A DNA stretch of 64,000 nt from UBA10364 sp905182675 (lineage in GTDB: Bacteria > Bacteroidota > Bacteroidia > Flavobacteriales > Schleiferiaceae): assembly GCA_963933975.1 (NCBI GenBank), contig CAWVWE010000002.1, positions 1 to 64,000 on the forward strand, in the 5' to 3' direction. Within the stretch, counting starts at the first letter, position 1. Each line of letters opens with the position of its first letter. Made by a program: the position numbers and the translations under genes. Below, in pieces: positions 17,946-26,286 of the stretch. Under the pieces are notes generated by a model. The model saw only the letters and a program-made list of their open reading frames with translations, ran no database searches and had not been told where the DNA came from.

Positions 17946-18785
17946 ATGAAAAGATTTATACTCGTTTGTTTGAGCATTATACTGATTTCAGTCTCATTCA
18001 CACAGTGTGACGTAATCGATCAACCATTTAACGGGAATGTCATCGATACAACCAGCACGACACAGCAGCGTAATGTTCTGATCGAAGATTTCACTGGCCA
18101 CCGTTGTAAGAATTGTCCCAAGGCCTCTAAGAAGATAGAGGAGCTGGTTACGGCCTTTGGTTCAGATAGAATAATTGGGTTGGCTATACATGCTGGTCCA
18201 GGAAACTTCACCGGAACTAGTACCGACTATCCGACCGACTTTACCACCCTTGAAGGGAAGCAAATACAGAATTTTTTTGGAACAAATTTCTTGCCTGTTG
18301 GCATGGTTAATCGTGAGAGTTATACGTCTTCCGGGAATTCGCACTGGTCAAGTTATCAAGATTGGCCCACCTTGAGTTCTGAAGCTATGGACAGCACCTT
18401 ACGTATTGCTTTAACAGCAAGCGCATCTGTGGGCGCAGACAGCATAATAAACATTACGATTGAGGGCTATCCCCAACTGTCGATACTTCATGATCTAAAT
18501 ATTATCGCGCTAGTCAAGGAAAGTGATATAGTAAGTCCACAGCTCCTCTCAGATGATACAAGAGATGCAGATTATATTCACAATAACGTATTACGAGAGT
18601 TTATCACAGATCCTTGGGGTGAGAGTTTTGGCATCTCCCCTATGGTAACATCAGATACCTTAACCAGTAGCTTAAATATGACATGGAACAGCACATGGGT
18701 TCAAGAAAACAGTGCTGTTGTAGTCTATGTATGTCACCCTGATAACTACCGCATCTTACAAGTGATCGAAGTTCCTATTGATTAA
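17946..18785 (+). CDS. Omp28-related protein, probable lipoprotein
   Basis: A 279-residue Omp28-family protein. The N-terminus is hydrophobic and ends FTQC21, which resembles a lipobox although Gln at -1 is unusual, so lipidation is likely but not sure. The Omp28/thioredoxin-like part starts NVLIEDFTGHRCKNCPKA with the pair C54-K-N-C57, followed by IIGLAIHAGPGNF and a probable cis-proline in NFLPVGMVNR. The C-terminal half is beta-rich with no sorting domain. It is the third CxxC thioredoxin-fold protein in a row and ends two bases before the convergent queG stop. Confidence 0.82.
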   Translation: MKRFILVCLSIILISVSFTQCDVIDQPFNGNVIDTTSTTQQRNVLIEDFTGHRCKNCPKASKKIEELVTAFGSDRIIGLAIHAGPGNFTGTSTDYPTDFTTLEGKQIQNFFGTNFLPVGMVNRESYTSSGNSHWSSYQDWPTLSSEAMDSTLRIALTASASVGADSIINITIEGYPQLSILHDLNIIALVKESDIVSPQLLSDDTRDADYIHNNVLREFITDPWGESFGISPMVTSDTLTSSLNMTWNSTWVQENSAVVVYVCHPDNYRILQVIEVPID

Positions 18786-18787
18786 GG

Positions 18788-19714
18788 CTACTTTCCCTTT
18801 TTAGAAAACGATAGATTTTTTTTAAAACCTTCGTATCCCGCTCTGCGTATTGGGCTGCCCTTCATGATTTCCTCCCACAACTCATGAGTGACCTCCTCCC
18901 AGTCTTCCCAATCATTTGACTGGACAGCTGGGCGAATATTTAAATCCGGCTCGTTATGCGGTTTAGAGAATTTATTCCACGGGCAAACATCTTGGCATAT
19001 GTCGCATCCATAGATCCAGTCCTCCATTTTATTTTGGTATTCTTGAGGAAGTTCTTTTTTATACTCAATGGTCAAGTAACTGATGCATTTATTACTATCT
19101 ACCACAGTTGGAGATACTATAGCTTGCGTAGGACAGGCGTCTAAGCATGCTGTGCAGGTACCACAATGATCTGTAGTGGCACCATCTTCCTCTAATTCTA
19201 GATCCAAAATCAGAGCACCTATAAAAAAGAAACTTCCACTCTTTTTAGTAAGCAATAGGCTATGCTTACCAATCCAACCGAGACCACTTTTACGTGCCCA
19301 AGCTCTATCCATTACAGGAGCACTGTCAACAAAACCTCGACCTTCCACCTGACCAATTTGTGCTTGAATACCATTCAGCATTCTTTTCAGTTTACCCCGA
19401 ACCACTTTATGATAATCTCTACCATAAGCGTACTTGGAAATTTTAGGAGTATTTAGATCTTGTTCTATTTCAGGAAAATAGTTGAGGGTAACACTAATGA
19501 CCGACTTCGCGCCAGGAACCAGTTTTCGCGGATCTAAACGAGCATCAAAGTGATTCTCCATCCAAGACATGTCGCCATGGTAGCCTTTTTCTAACCACTT
19601 CTCAAGACCCGTGGCTTCTTCTTCTAAAAAACCCGCTTTGGAGATACCACAAGAGTCAAACCCTTGTTCAAGAGCCAAGGCTTTTACAATCCGTGATGCT
19701 TCTGAAATCAACAT
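18788..19714 (-). CDS. queG: Epoxyqueuosine reductase QueG
   Basis: A 308-residue cobalamin-dependent iron-sulfur enzyme that performs the last step of queuosine synthesis, reducing epoxyqueuosine in tRNA. Two ferredoxin-type cluster motifs are visible (CGTCTACLDACPTQA and CDICQDVCPWNKF), with the substrate/B12 region VDSAPVMDRAWARKSGLGWI at about 129-148 and GRDYHKVVRGKLK before it. Length is slightly short because the C-terminal HEAT-like extension of some homologues is missing, which is common in Bacteroidota. One base separates it from the upstream ruvB, so both share a transcript. A queuosine-precursor transporter is encoded at 43779. Confidence 0.95.
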   Translation of the reverse strand: MLISEASRIVKALALEQGFDSCGISKAGFLEEEATGLEKWLEKGYHGDMSWMENHFDARLDPRKLVPGAKSVISVTLNYFPEIEQDLNTPKISKYAYGRDYHKVVRGKLKRMLNGIQAQIGQVEGRGFVDSAPVMDRAWARKSGLGWIGKHSLLLTKKSGSFFFIGALILDLELEEDGATTDHCGTCTACLDACPTQAIVSPTVVDSNKCISYLTIEYKKELPQEYQNKMEDWIYGCDICQDVCPWNKFSKPHNEPDLNIRPAVQSNDWEDWEEVTHELWEEIMKGSPIRRAGYEGFKKNLSFSKKGK

Positions 19715-19715
19715 T

Positions 19716-20747
19716 TTAGAATAGGGTTCCTGAGGTTCCTTTATCTACACGGTTTTTCCCTAAATGCGAATAGGCCCTTTCAGTAACCATTCTACCTCTT
19801 GGTGTACGCTGCAAGTAACCTTCTTTAATGAGATAAGGCTCGTAAACCTCTTCTATAGTCTCTGCCTGCTCTCCTAAAGCAGTACTCAGGGTGTTTAACC
19901 CTACTGGGCCACCGCTGAAATTATCGATCAGAACAGATAATATCTTGTTGTCCATTTCATCGAGACCCTTGCTATCTACATTCAAGGCGTTCAAACCATA
20001 TTCTGCTATAGCTATATCTATATTTCCATCACCCTTTACCATGGCAAAATCTCTAACCCTGCGTAAAAGAGCGTTGGCAATTCTAGGGGTACCACGAGAC
20101 CTACTCGCTATTCTAATACAAGCTTCATATGCTGTGTTTACGCCTAGTATTTCTGTACTTCGCACTACGATGGTACTTAAAAGCTCAACATCGTAATAAT
20201 CTAGTCTAGCGTTAATACCAAAGCGTGCTCTTAAGGGTGCTGTTAATAATCCAGATCTGGTGGTAGCACCGATTAGTGTAAACTGATTCAAGCTGATTTG
20301 GACACTTCTTGCACTAGGCCCGGAATCGATCATGATGTCAATCTTAAAATCTTCCATTGCGCTATACAGATACTCTTCTATAACAGGTGAAAGTCTATGT
20401 ATCTCATCAATGAACAGAACATCATTCTCTTGGAGATTAGTTAAAAGACCCGCCAAGTCCGACGGTTTGTCCAGTACCGGACCAGAGGTGATTTTAATAC
20501 CAACACCCAATTCATTTGCTATAATATGACTAAGCGTTGTTTTTCCTAATCCAGGTGGGCCGTGCAGCAACACATGATCCATGGCCTCATCCCTCATCTT
20601 AGCAGCTTCAACAAAAATCTTTAAGTTCTCCAATACCGCTTCTTGACCCGTAAAATCATCAAAGCTCAAAGGCCTCAACTTTCTCTCGACTTCTTTATCT
20701 GTATTTGAAAAATTATCTCCAGAGGGATCTAAATGCTCATTCACCAT
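19716..20747 (-). CDS. ruvB: Holliday junction branch migration helicase RuvB
   Basis: A 343-residue AAA+ motor that drives branch migration with RuvA. Walker A is HGPPGLGKTTLS, Walker B is VLFIDEIHRL, sensor 1 is IGATTRSGLL, and the winged-helix C-terminus ends with LQRTPRGRMVTERAY. I start at 20747 (MVNEHLDPSGDN), which matches the usual N-terminus; an ATG five codons upstream at 20762 lies in the T-tail of the coxA terminator and is less likely. The gene follows the oxidase operon and continues into queG after one base. Confidence 0.95.
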   Translation of the reverse strand: MVNEHLDPSGDNFSNTDKEVERKLRPLSFDDFTGQEAVLENLKIFVEAAKMRDEAMDHVLLHGPPGLGKTTLSHIIANELGVGIKITSGPVLDKPSDLAGLLTNLQENDVLFIDEIHRLSPVIEEYLYSAMEDFKIDIMIDSGPSARSVQISLNQFTLIGATTRSGLLTAPLRARFGINARLDYYDVELLSTIVVRSTEILGVNTAYEACIRIASRSRGTPRIANALLRRVRDFAMVKGDGNIDIAIAEYGLNALNVDSKGLDEMDNKILSVLIDNFSGGPVGLNTLSTALGEQAETIEEVYEPYLIKEGYLQRTPRGRMVTERAYSHLGKNRVDKGTSGTLF

Positions 20748-20762
20748 GCTACAAAATACCAT

Positions 20763-20794
20763 AAAAAATCCCCTTACCAGACGGTAAGGGGATT
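20763..20794 (-). terminator. Rho-independent terminator of the act-cox operon
   Basis: Twelve-base arms (AATCCCCTTACC at 20767-20778 and GGTAAGGGGATT at 20783-20794) with a four-base loop. On the minus strand it is followed by a T-run and lies about 25 bases after the coxA stop. Confidence 0.88.
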
Positions 20795-20819
20795 CTTATT
20801 ATTAAAAACGTTCTCGTAG

Positions 20820-22619
20820 TTAATGTCCACTTTCTTCGCCTTCGGCTAAAGGAACATTCTGAGGAACAAAATCTTCCTCTGCTCCAGGCTTTGAGTAATC
20901 ATAAGCCCAACGATGCACAACTGGGACATCACCCGGCCAGTTTCCATGTAAATGCTCCACTGGAGTTGTCCACTCTAGAGAATTTGCTCTCCAAGGATTT
21001 TGAGTGGCCTTAGGACCTCTCCATATACTATAGAAGAAATTAAATATAAATATCAGCTGAGCCGAACCTCCAATGATCGCAAAGTAGGTAATCAATATAT
21101 TAATATCCGCCAAGTTGTCAAACATGGGGAATGCTGTATTGCTGTAATAGCGACGAGGCAATCCAGCCATGCCCAAGAAGTGCATTGGGAAGAAGACACC
21201 GTAAGCGGTAATGAAGGTCAACCAAAAGTGAGCATAACCCATGGACTTATTCATCATGCGACCATACATCTTAGGGAACCAATGGTACACCCCAGCGAAC
21301 ATTCCAAAAATAGCACTAAGGCCCATAACTATATGGAAGTGAGCAACAACAAAATAAGTGTCATGGACATTGATATCCAGTGCTGAATCACCTAGAATAA
21401 CCCCTGTCAAACCACCCGTAACAAAGGTACTCACTAGTCCAATAGAGAATAACATTGCTGGTGTAAATTGAATATTCCCTTTCCAAAGTGTCGTGATATA
21501 ATTAAAGGCTTTAACCGCTGATGGAATGGCAATTAATAGTGTTGTGAAGGTGAATACCGAACCTAAGAATGGGCTCATGCCCGTAATGAACATATGATGG
21601 CCCCAAACAATAAAGCTAAGGAATGCAATAGCAAGGATAGACCCAACCATCGCACGGTAACCGAAAATAGGCTTGCGTGAGTTCGTAGCAATCACCTCGG
21701 AAGAAATACCCAATGCAGGTAATAAAATAATATATACCTCGGGGTGACCTAGGAACCAGAAAAGATGCTGATATAGTACGGGTGAACCACCACTATAACT
21801 CAATACCTCTCCTCCAATAAAAATATCACTGAGGTAAAAGGAGGTACCCAACATACGGTCAAACATCAACAGCAAGGCAGCGCTCAATAGTACAGGAAAT
21901 GATAAAACACCCAAAACCGCAGTTGTCAAAAAGGCCCATATAGTCAAAGGCAAACGAGTCATACTCATTCCCTTAGTACGCATGTTCATTACCGTCACAA
22001 TGTAGTTTAGTGAACCAAGCAACGAAGACACAATAAACAATGTCATAGAAATCAACCAAAGTGTCATTCCCATACCAGATCCTGGCATCGCTTGAGGCAA
22101 CGCTGAAAGAGGTGGGTAAACGGTCCAACCTGCTGCTGCTGGACCTGCTTCAACGAATAATGAAGCTACCATGATAACTGAGCTTATGAAAAAGAACCAG
22201 TAAGACAAGGCATTCATGAAACCTGATGCCATATCACGTGCACCAATCTGCAATGGGATAAGTAAATTCGAGAAGGTACCTGACAGCCCAGCAGTCAACA
22301 CGAAAAATACCATGATGGTACCGTGTATGGTTACAAGTGCCAAATACATGTTAGGATCCATGACGCCATCCGGTGCCCATTTTCCTAAGAAAAATTCCAG
22401 AATAGGGAAGCTCTGCTCAGGATAAGCAAGTTCCAAACGGAATAACATAGACATCATTACGCCTATAATACCCATGATCATACCAGTTACTAAGAACTGC
22501 TTTCCTATCATTTTGTGATCCAAAGAGAAAATATACTTCGAAACGAAGGTCTCTTTGTGGTGCTCTTCCATTAAATGATCCTGGAAGTGATTGTTTTTTG
22601 TCGTCGATGTAGTTGACAT
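20820..22619 (-). CDS. ctaD: Cytochrome c oxidase subunit I
   Basis: A 599-residue, 12-helix catalytic subunit of the aa3-type oxidase holding haem a, haem a3 and CuB. The CuB histidine and cross-linked tyrosine region is FWFLGHPEVYIILLPALG, with the Glu of the D-channel gate marking the A1 class; WGHHMFITGM gives the paired histidines, and HDTYFVVAHFHIVMGL gives the haem ligands. An N-terminal MEEHHKETFVSKYIFSLDHKMIGKQF stretch precedes helix one. It is the last gene of a leftward operon after coxB and the six act genes, so quinol oxidation and oxygen reduction are co-expressed. The terminator lies directly downstream. Confidence 0.96.
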   Translation of the reverse strand: MSTTSTTKNNHFQDHLMEEHHKETFVSKYIFSLDHKMIGKQFLVTGMIMGIIGVMMSMLFRLELAYPEQSFPILEFFLGKWAPDGVMDPNMYLALVTIHGTIMVFFVLTAGLSGTFSNLLIPLQIGARDMASGFMNALSYWFFFISSVIMVASLFVEAGPAAAGWTVYPPLSALPQAMPGSGMGMTLWLISMTLFIVSSLLGSLNYIVTVMNMRTKGMSMTRLPLTIWAFLTTAVLGVLSFPVLLSAALLLMFDRMLGTSFYLSDIFIGGEVLSYSGGSPVLYQHLFWFLGHPEVYIILLPALGISSEVIATNSRKPIFGYRAMVGSILAIAFLSFIVWGHHMFITGMSPFLGSVFTFTTLLIAIPSAVKAFNYITTLWKGNIQFTPAMLFSIGLVSTFVTGGLTGVILGDSALDINVHDTYFVVAHFHIVMGLSAIFGMFAGVYHWFPKMYGRMMNKSMGYAHFWLTFITAYGVFFPMHFLGMAGLPRRYYSNTAFPMFDNLADINILITYFAIIGGSAQLIFIFNFFYSIWRGPKATQNPWRANSLEWTTPVEHLHGNWPGDVPVVHRWAYDYSKPGAEEDFVPQNVPLAEGEESGH

Positions 22620-22644
22620 ATATCTTCTTTCTTATTACGCCTTA

Positions 22645-23670
22645 TTACAAAGTCTCTGCGACCGTCTTTTGTTCCTTTAACCAAGCATTAAACTCGTCCT
22701 CGGTCTCGACGATGATGTCCATCTGCATATTGTAGTGCGCAGCACCACAAATCTTATTACAAAGAAGGACATAGTTGAAATCCCAAACGTCTTCACCCTT
22801 GGCCTTTCTAATTTCATTTACTTCTTCAACATGATCTTTTACATCTTTGTTCTGTCGAATTTCAGCCGTTGTTATGCTCGGCGTAAATTGAAATTGCGTT
22901 ATCGCACCTGGCACACAATTCATCTGAGCACGAAAGTGCGGGAAGTACGCAGAATGTATAACATCTTGAGAACGGAACAAAAACTTGATTGGCTGACCTA
23001 CAGGTAAATGCAACTCCTTAGCAATGATGTCATCGATAGAAGCTGGATCCTGCATATCCACACCTAAAATATTACCGCCTGCAATCTCATGCACGGTTGC
23101 GTAACCTAACACGTTGTCACCACCACTGTAGCGTACCGTCCAGTTGAATTGTTGTGCATACACCTCCACTAAAATTGGCTCTTCTTCATTCTCAGGCATC
23201 ATGAGTGTACTCCACACATTTAAACCCCAAATGATCAATACAGCCAACGCAAGCGCAGGAACAACTGTCCAGAATAATTCTAATTTATTGTTGTGCTCAA
23301 AGTACACCGCTTTAGTACCTTTTTTACCTCTGTACTTAAAGGCAAAATAGAACAGAATAGGCTGTACAATAAAGAAAACAACGTTGATGATCAACATGCT
23401 TAAGTTCCACAAACTGTCGATCTCACTACCGTGAACAGACGCAGATTCCGGTAAAGACAATCTACCCCAAACGACATACATCACGATAACACTGATGACA
23501 AAACCAAAACCTACGATCAGCATTAGCGTTCCCTGAGTATTGTTGTCCTTTTCAGTAACCTCGTTATCCTTACCCTTTTGGATTTCGGATGAGATTTCTG
23601 AAATTCTCATTACTTGAACAATCGTCAAGACAACAAGAACTAATAAAACTATGATTGAAATTACACTCAT
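22645..23670 (-). CDS. ctaC: Cytochrome c oxidase subunit II
   Basis: A 341-residue subunit with the CuA site that accepts electrons from the act complex or a soluble cytochrome. One short N-terminal helix plus the usual two membrane helices (LIVGFGFVISVIVMYVVWG and MLIINVVFFIVQPILFYFAF, then WTVVPALALAVLIIWGLNVW) anchor a cupredoxin domain. CuA ligands are seen in SAYFPHFRAQMN and in CNKICGAAHYNM. An acidic/basic insert (KDVKDHVEEVNEIRKAKGED) interrupts the cupredoxin fold before the CuA loop, as in other Bacteroidota. No C-terminal haem domain is present. Gaps of about 20 bases link it to actF and ctaD. Confidence 0.95.
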   Translation of the reverse strand: MSVISIIVLLVLVVLTIVQVMRISEISSEIQKGKDNEVTEKDNNTQGTLMLIVGFGFVISVIVMYVVWGRLSLPESASVHGSEIDSLWNLSMLIINVVFFIVQPILFYFAFKYRGKKGTKAVYFEHNNKLELFWTVVPALALAVLIIWGLNVWSTLMMPENEEEPILVEVYAQQFNWTVRYSGGDNVLGYATVHEIAGGNILGVDMQDPASIDDIIAKELHLPVGQPIKFLFRSQDVIHSAYFPHFRAQMNCVPGAITQFQFTPSITTAEIRQNKDVKDHVEEVNEIRKAKGEDVWDFNYVLLCNKICGAAHYNMQMDIIVETEDEFNAWLKEQKTVAETL

Positions 23671-23689
23671 TATTAGATGTCTTTTCTAA

Positions 23690-25183
23690 TTATTGTTGGA
23701 AATACTTCGACTCCGTAATCATTGGATGATTCTTATGCAACAATGGCGCTGAAGCTAAACTCCTAAATACAACCATGATAAATAAACCAGCGAAGAATAG
23801 TATGGCGCCCAATTCCAACAGACCAAAACCATAGTGGTCACCTACTGTACCCGGCATAACCATGATGTAATGGTCCATATAATGACCTACGAGCACGAAT
23901 ACTGCAGCCATGATCAATGTTCCAGGAACACGTTTGGCAGGACGACTCAAAACAGCCAAAACTGGAAAGAGGAAATTCAGACTAACCATGGTAAAGAATG
24001 GAACTTTATACTCATCAAATCTTTGCATGTAATAGGTCACCTCTTCAGGAATATTTGCATACCAAATAAGGACGAACTGAGAGAACCACAAATAAGTCCA
24101 GAATACAGAAAAAGCAAACATGAATTTACCTAAATCATGAAGGTGATTCTCATTAATCCAATCCGCCAATCCCTTACTTTTCACATACAATGTCAAAAGA
24201 ATCAAGGCTGCGAATGAGCTTACGAACATTCCTGAGAATGTATACCAGCCAAATAATGTAGAGAACCAATGCGTATCAATAGACATAATCATGTCCCAGG
24301 CAGATGTAGATGATGTTACAGCATAAAATACCGTAAAGGCCGCAGCTACTCCACGGTTCTTTTTCCACATGGCCAATCCATCTCCACTGTCAGATAGTAA
24401 AGAATTCTTGCGTAAAGTTTTTGCCGCCCATATCCATCCTGTCATATAAATCGCAATGCGAATCATAAAGAATACAGGATTTAAATAGCTCGTTTTATCT
24501 GCGATAAGGCTGTCATAATTTGGATGACCAACCTCATCTATACCCTCTAATAACCAGTGGAACATATGATGAACATGTCCAATGCCTAATAGGCCAATAA
24601 TAGCGATAACGATTAATGGTATGACTATGGCGAATGCTTGCGCTTCCATTATCCGAAGTATACCTGCGGACCATCCAACCTGGGCTACATATTGGAGCCC
24701 TAAGAAGAACAACTGACCTAAGCCTAAGCCTAGGAAAAAGAATGCAGCCACATAAAGTGCCGACCATGGTCGATTTGCAATTTGATGCGCCTCGTGTTCT
24801 GCGTGTGCATCATGATCACTATGTGCTTCAGCGTGTGAATCTTCGATCGACGACTGAATCATTGCCGCGTGGGCTTCACCAGGATAATCGTCATGTGCTT
24901 CAGCGTGTGAATCTTCGATCGACGACTGAATCATTGCCGCGTGGGCTTCACCAGGATAATCGTCATGTGCTTCTTCACCATGCTCACCATGGCTTTCTTC
25001 TGCATGTGAATCATGACCTACTGCCTCATGCATTTCGGTTGCATGCGCTTCGTTTCCGTGATCTCCTTCGCCAGAAGACGGTCCATTAAGGGCGTATCCA
25101 ACCAACCATAGGATAGCACCTACAACTGTAAGTGCGATTGCGAACTGTTTTGCTTTTGAACTAAACTCAAACATTGTCTTCAA
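23690..25183 (-). CDS. actF: Alternative complex III subunit ActF (quinol:cytochrome c oxidoreductase membrane subunit)
   Basis: A 497-residue membrane subunit of alternative complex III, related to NrfD-type ten-helix proteins. After the first helix (QFAIALTVVGAILWLVGYAL) comes a His- and acid-rich stretch at about residues 40-133 with 18 histidines, then the main membrane domain from NRPWSALYVAAFFF. The insert contains a perfect 24-residue tandem duplication. His-rich inserts at this point are common in Flavobacteria ActF; metal binding is possible but unproven. It is the sixth act gene, six bases after actE and 20 before ctaC. Confidence 0.92.
   Translation of the reverse strand: MKTMFEFSSKAKQFAIALTVVGAILWLVGYALNGPSSGEGDHGNEAHATEMHEAVGHDSHAEESHGEHGEEAHDDYPGEAHAAMIQSSIEDSHAEAHDDYPGEAHAAMIQSSIEDSHAEAHSDHDAHAEHEAHQIANRPWSALYVAAFFFLGLGLGQLFFLGLQYVAQVGWSAGILRIMEAQAFAIVIPLIVIAIIGLLGIGHVHHMFHWLLEGIDEVGHPNYDSLIADKTSYLNPVFFMIRIAIYMTGWIWAAKTLRKNSLLSDSGDGLAMWKKNRGVAAAFTVFYAVTSSTSAWDMIMSIDTHWFSTLFGWYTFSGMFVSSFAALILLTLYVKSKGLADWINENHLHDLGKFMFAFSVFWTYLWFSQFVLIWYANIPEEVTYYMQRFDEYKVPFFTMVSLNFLFPVLAVLSRPAKRVPGTLIMAAVFVLVGHYMDHYIMVMPGTVGDHYGFGLLELGAILFFAGLFIMVVFRSLASAPLLHKNHPMITESKYFQQ
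24821..24964 (-). repeat. Perfect 72-bp tandem duplication inside actF
   Basis: Two identical 72-base units (24821-24892 and 24893-24964), plus eight more matching bases at 24965-24972, encode two copies of a 24-residue unit beginning HDDYPGEAHAAM and ending EDSHAEA. Identity includes all third codon positions and the frame is kept. Confidence 0.95.
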
Positions 25184-25188
25184 CGGTT

Positions 25189-25749
25189 TTATTCTTGATC
25201 TTCTCTAAGTTTCACAACATAGCGAATGATTTTCCAACGCTCATCATATGTCAATTGTGAAGCATGAGAACCCATTATTCCTTTACCATGCATGATCACA
25301 TGGTACATTGAACCTGGTGTAATATCAGGTAGTCTTGAGGCTGCATATGAAGGCACACCTAGAATTTTCTCTTGCATCACTAAAGGACCATTACCATCTC
25401 CCTTTTCACCGTGACAATGATCACAAAAAATATTATAGAGATCTTCACCTTCTTCTAATGCCAATTCACCAATGAATTCTTCCGGTGCCATAAGCCCCAA
25501 ACGTGCAGATTCATAACCATCAGTAGAATTCGCATATTCATAAGGGTGGTAACCTCTAGGAACAGTTCCTTCTACTGGTAATTGAGCACTTAATCCATTA
25601 GCAAAGATCGCTGATGGCTCATAAGTCTCAAGTGACGGACTCTGGTACATGTCATCAAAGTATGTGTACCCCGGAGTAGTGGAATCTGTATTACAGCTAG
25701 CGATGATTGCTGAAGCTGCTAAAACGATAACGAAAGTAATACGCTTCAT
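25189..25749 (-). CDS. actE: Alternative complex III subunit ActE, monohaem cytochrome c lipoprotein
   Basis: A 186-residue exported cytochrome. The N-terminus ends in a lipobox (AASAIIASC), so the protein is anchored by lipid. One haem-binding CDHCH lies in LYNIFCDHCHGEKGDGNG, with a likely Met ligand in the GSMYHVIMHGKGIMGSH stretch. It is the electron exit or bridging haem of the act complex. It sits four bases after actD and before actF, the normal act order. Confidence 0.93.
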   Translation of the reverse strand: MKRITFVIVLAASAIIASCNTDSTTPGYTYFDDMYQSPSLETYEPSAIFANGLSAQLPVEGTVPRGYHPYEYANSTDGYESARLGLMAPEEFIGELALEEGEDLYNIFCDHCHGEKGDGNGPLVMQEKILGVPSYAASRLPDITPGSMYHVIMHGKGIMGSHASQLTYDERWKIIRYVVKLREDQE

Positions 25750-25752
25750 AAC

Positions 25753-26286
25753 CTAAGCTTCTATTTTAGAAATTTCTAATGCACCTAACTCTTGCAGCTT
25801 GGCTGTCAAATCTGTTTCCTCACCTTCAAGTTCTACCTCCATTAGGAAGTGATCATCAGTTGTACGTGGATCTGGATTCTGAGCTTTTGCTCCAGGATAT
25901 AAACCGTTGACAGCAAAATAAGACCAACACATCAGGTGAGCCGCAAAAAATACGGTAAGCTCAAACATTACCGGAACGAAAGAAGGCATATTTAAAAACC
26001 ACATCGCATTCGGTTTTCCACCGATGTTTTGCGGCCAGTCCATGATCATGGTGTAATAAGTCAACCAGGACGCAAAAAATAATCCCGCTAAACCATAAAA
26101 GAATGCAGCAGTAGACAAACGAGTTCTTTTTAGTCCCAACGCTTCGTCCAAGCCATGAATAGGAAATGGAGAATATACTTCGCTCACATTATATCCGTTC
26201 GCACGCAGGTCTTTAACTGCGTCTAAGACTATGTCATCATCATTAAAGATGGCGCGTATTATTGGATTGTGTTTAGTGTGTCCCAT
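25753..26286 (-). CDS. actD: Alternative complex III subunit ActD (DUF3341)
   Basis: A 177-residue subunit with a soluble N-terminal domain (DDIVLDAVKDLRANGYNVSEVYSPFPIHG) and two membrane helices (TAAFFYGLAGLFFASWLTYY and VPVMFELTVFFAAHLMCWSYF). The soluble start and FPIHGLD are typical of DUF3341/ActD. It overlaps the 3' end of actC by 14 bases, pointing to translational coupling. Confidence 0.92.
   Translation of the reverse strand: MGHTKHNPIIRAIFNDDDIVLDAVKDLRANGYNVSEVYSPFPIHGLDEALGLKRTRLSTAAFFYGLAGLFFASWLTYYTMIMDWPQNIGGKPNAMWFLNMPSFVPVMFELTVFFAAHLMCWSYFAVNGLYPGAKAQNPDPRTTDDHFLMEVELEGEETDLTAKLQELGALEISKIEA

Noticed and set aside
20748..20762. Earlier ATG for ruvB at 20762
   Set aside because: It lies in the T-tail of the coxA terminator, and RuvB homologues begin at MVNEHLDPSG.
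24821..24964. CRISPR-like direct repeats
   Set aside because: Only two adjacent units without spacers, inside an intact coding frame.
24634..25089. Open frame of 151 codons on the plus strand opposite actF, with an internal 24-residue repeat
   Set aside because: The repeat simply mirrors the 72-bp duplication in actF. Antisense frame with no signal, motif or promoter.
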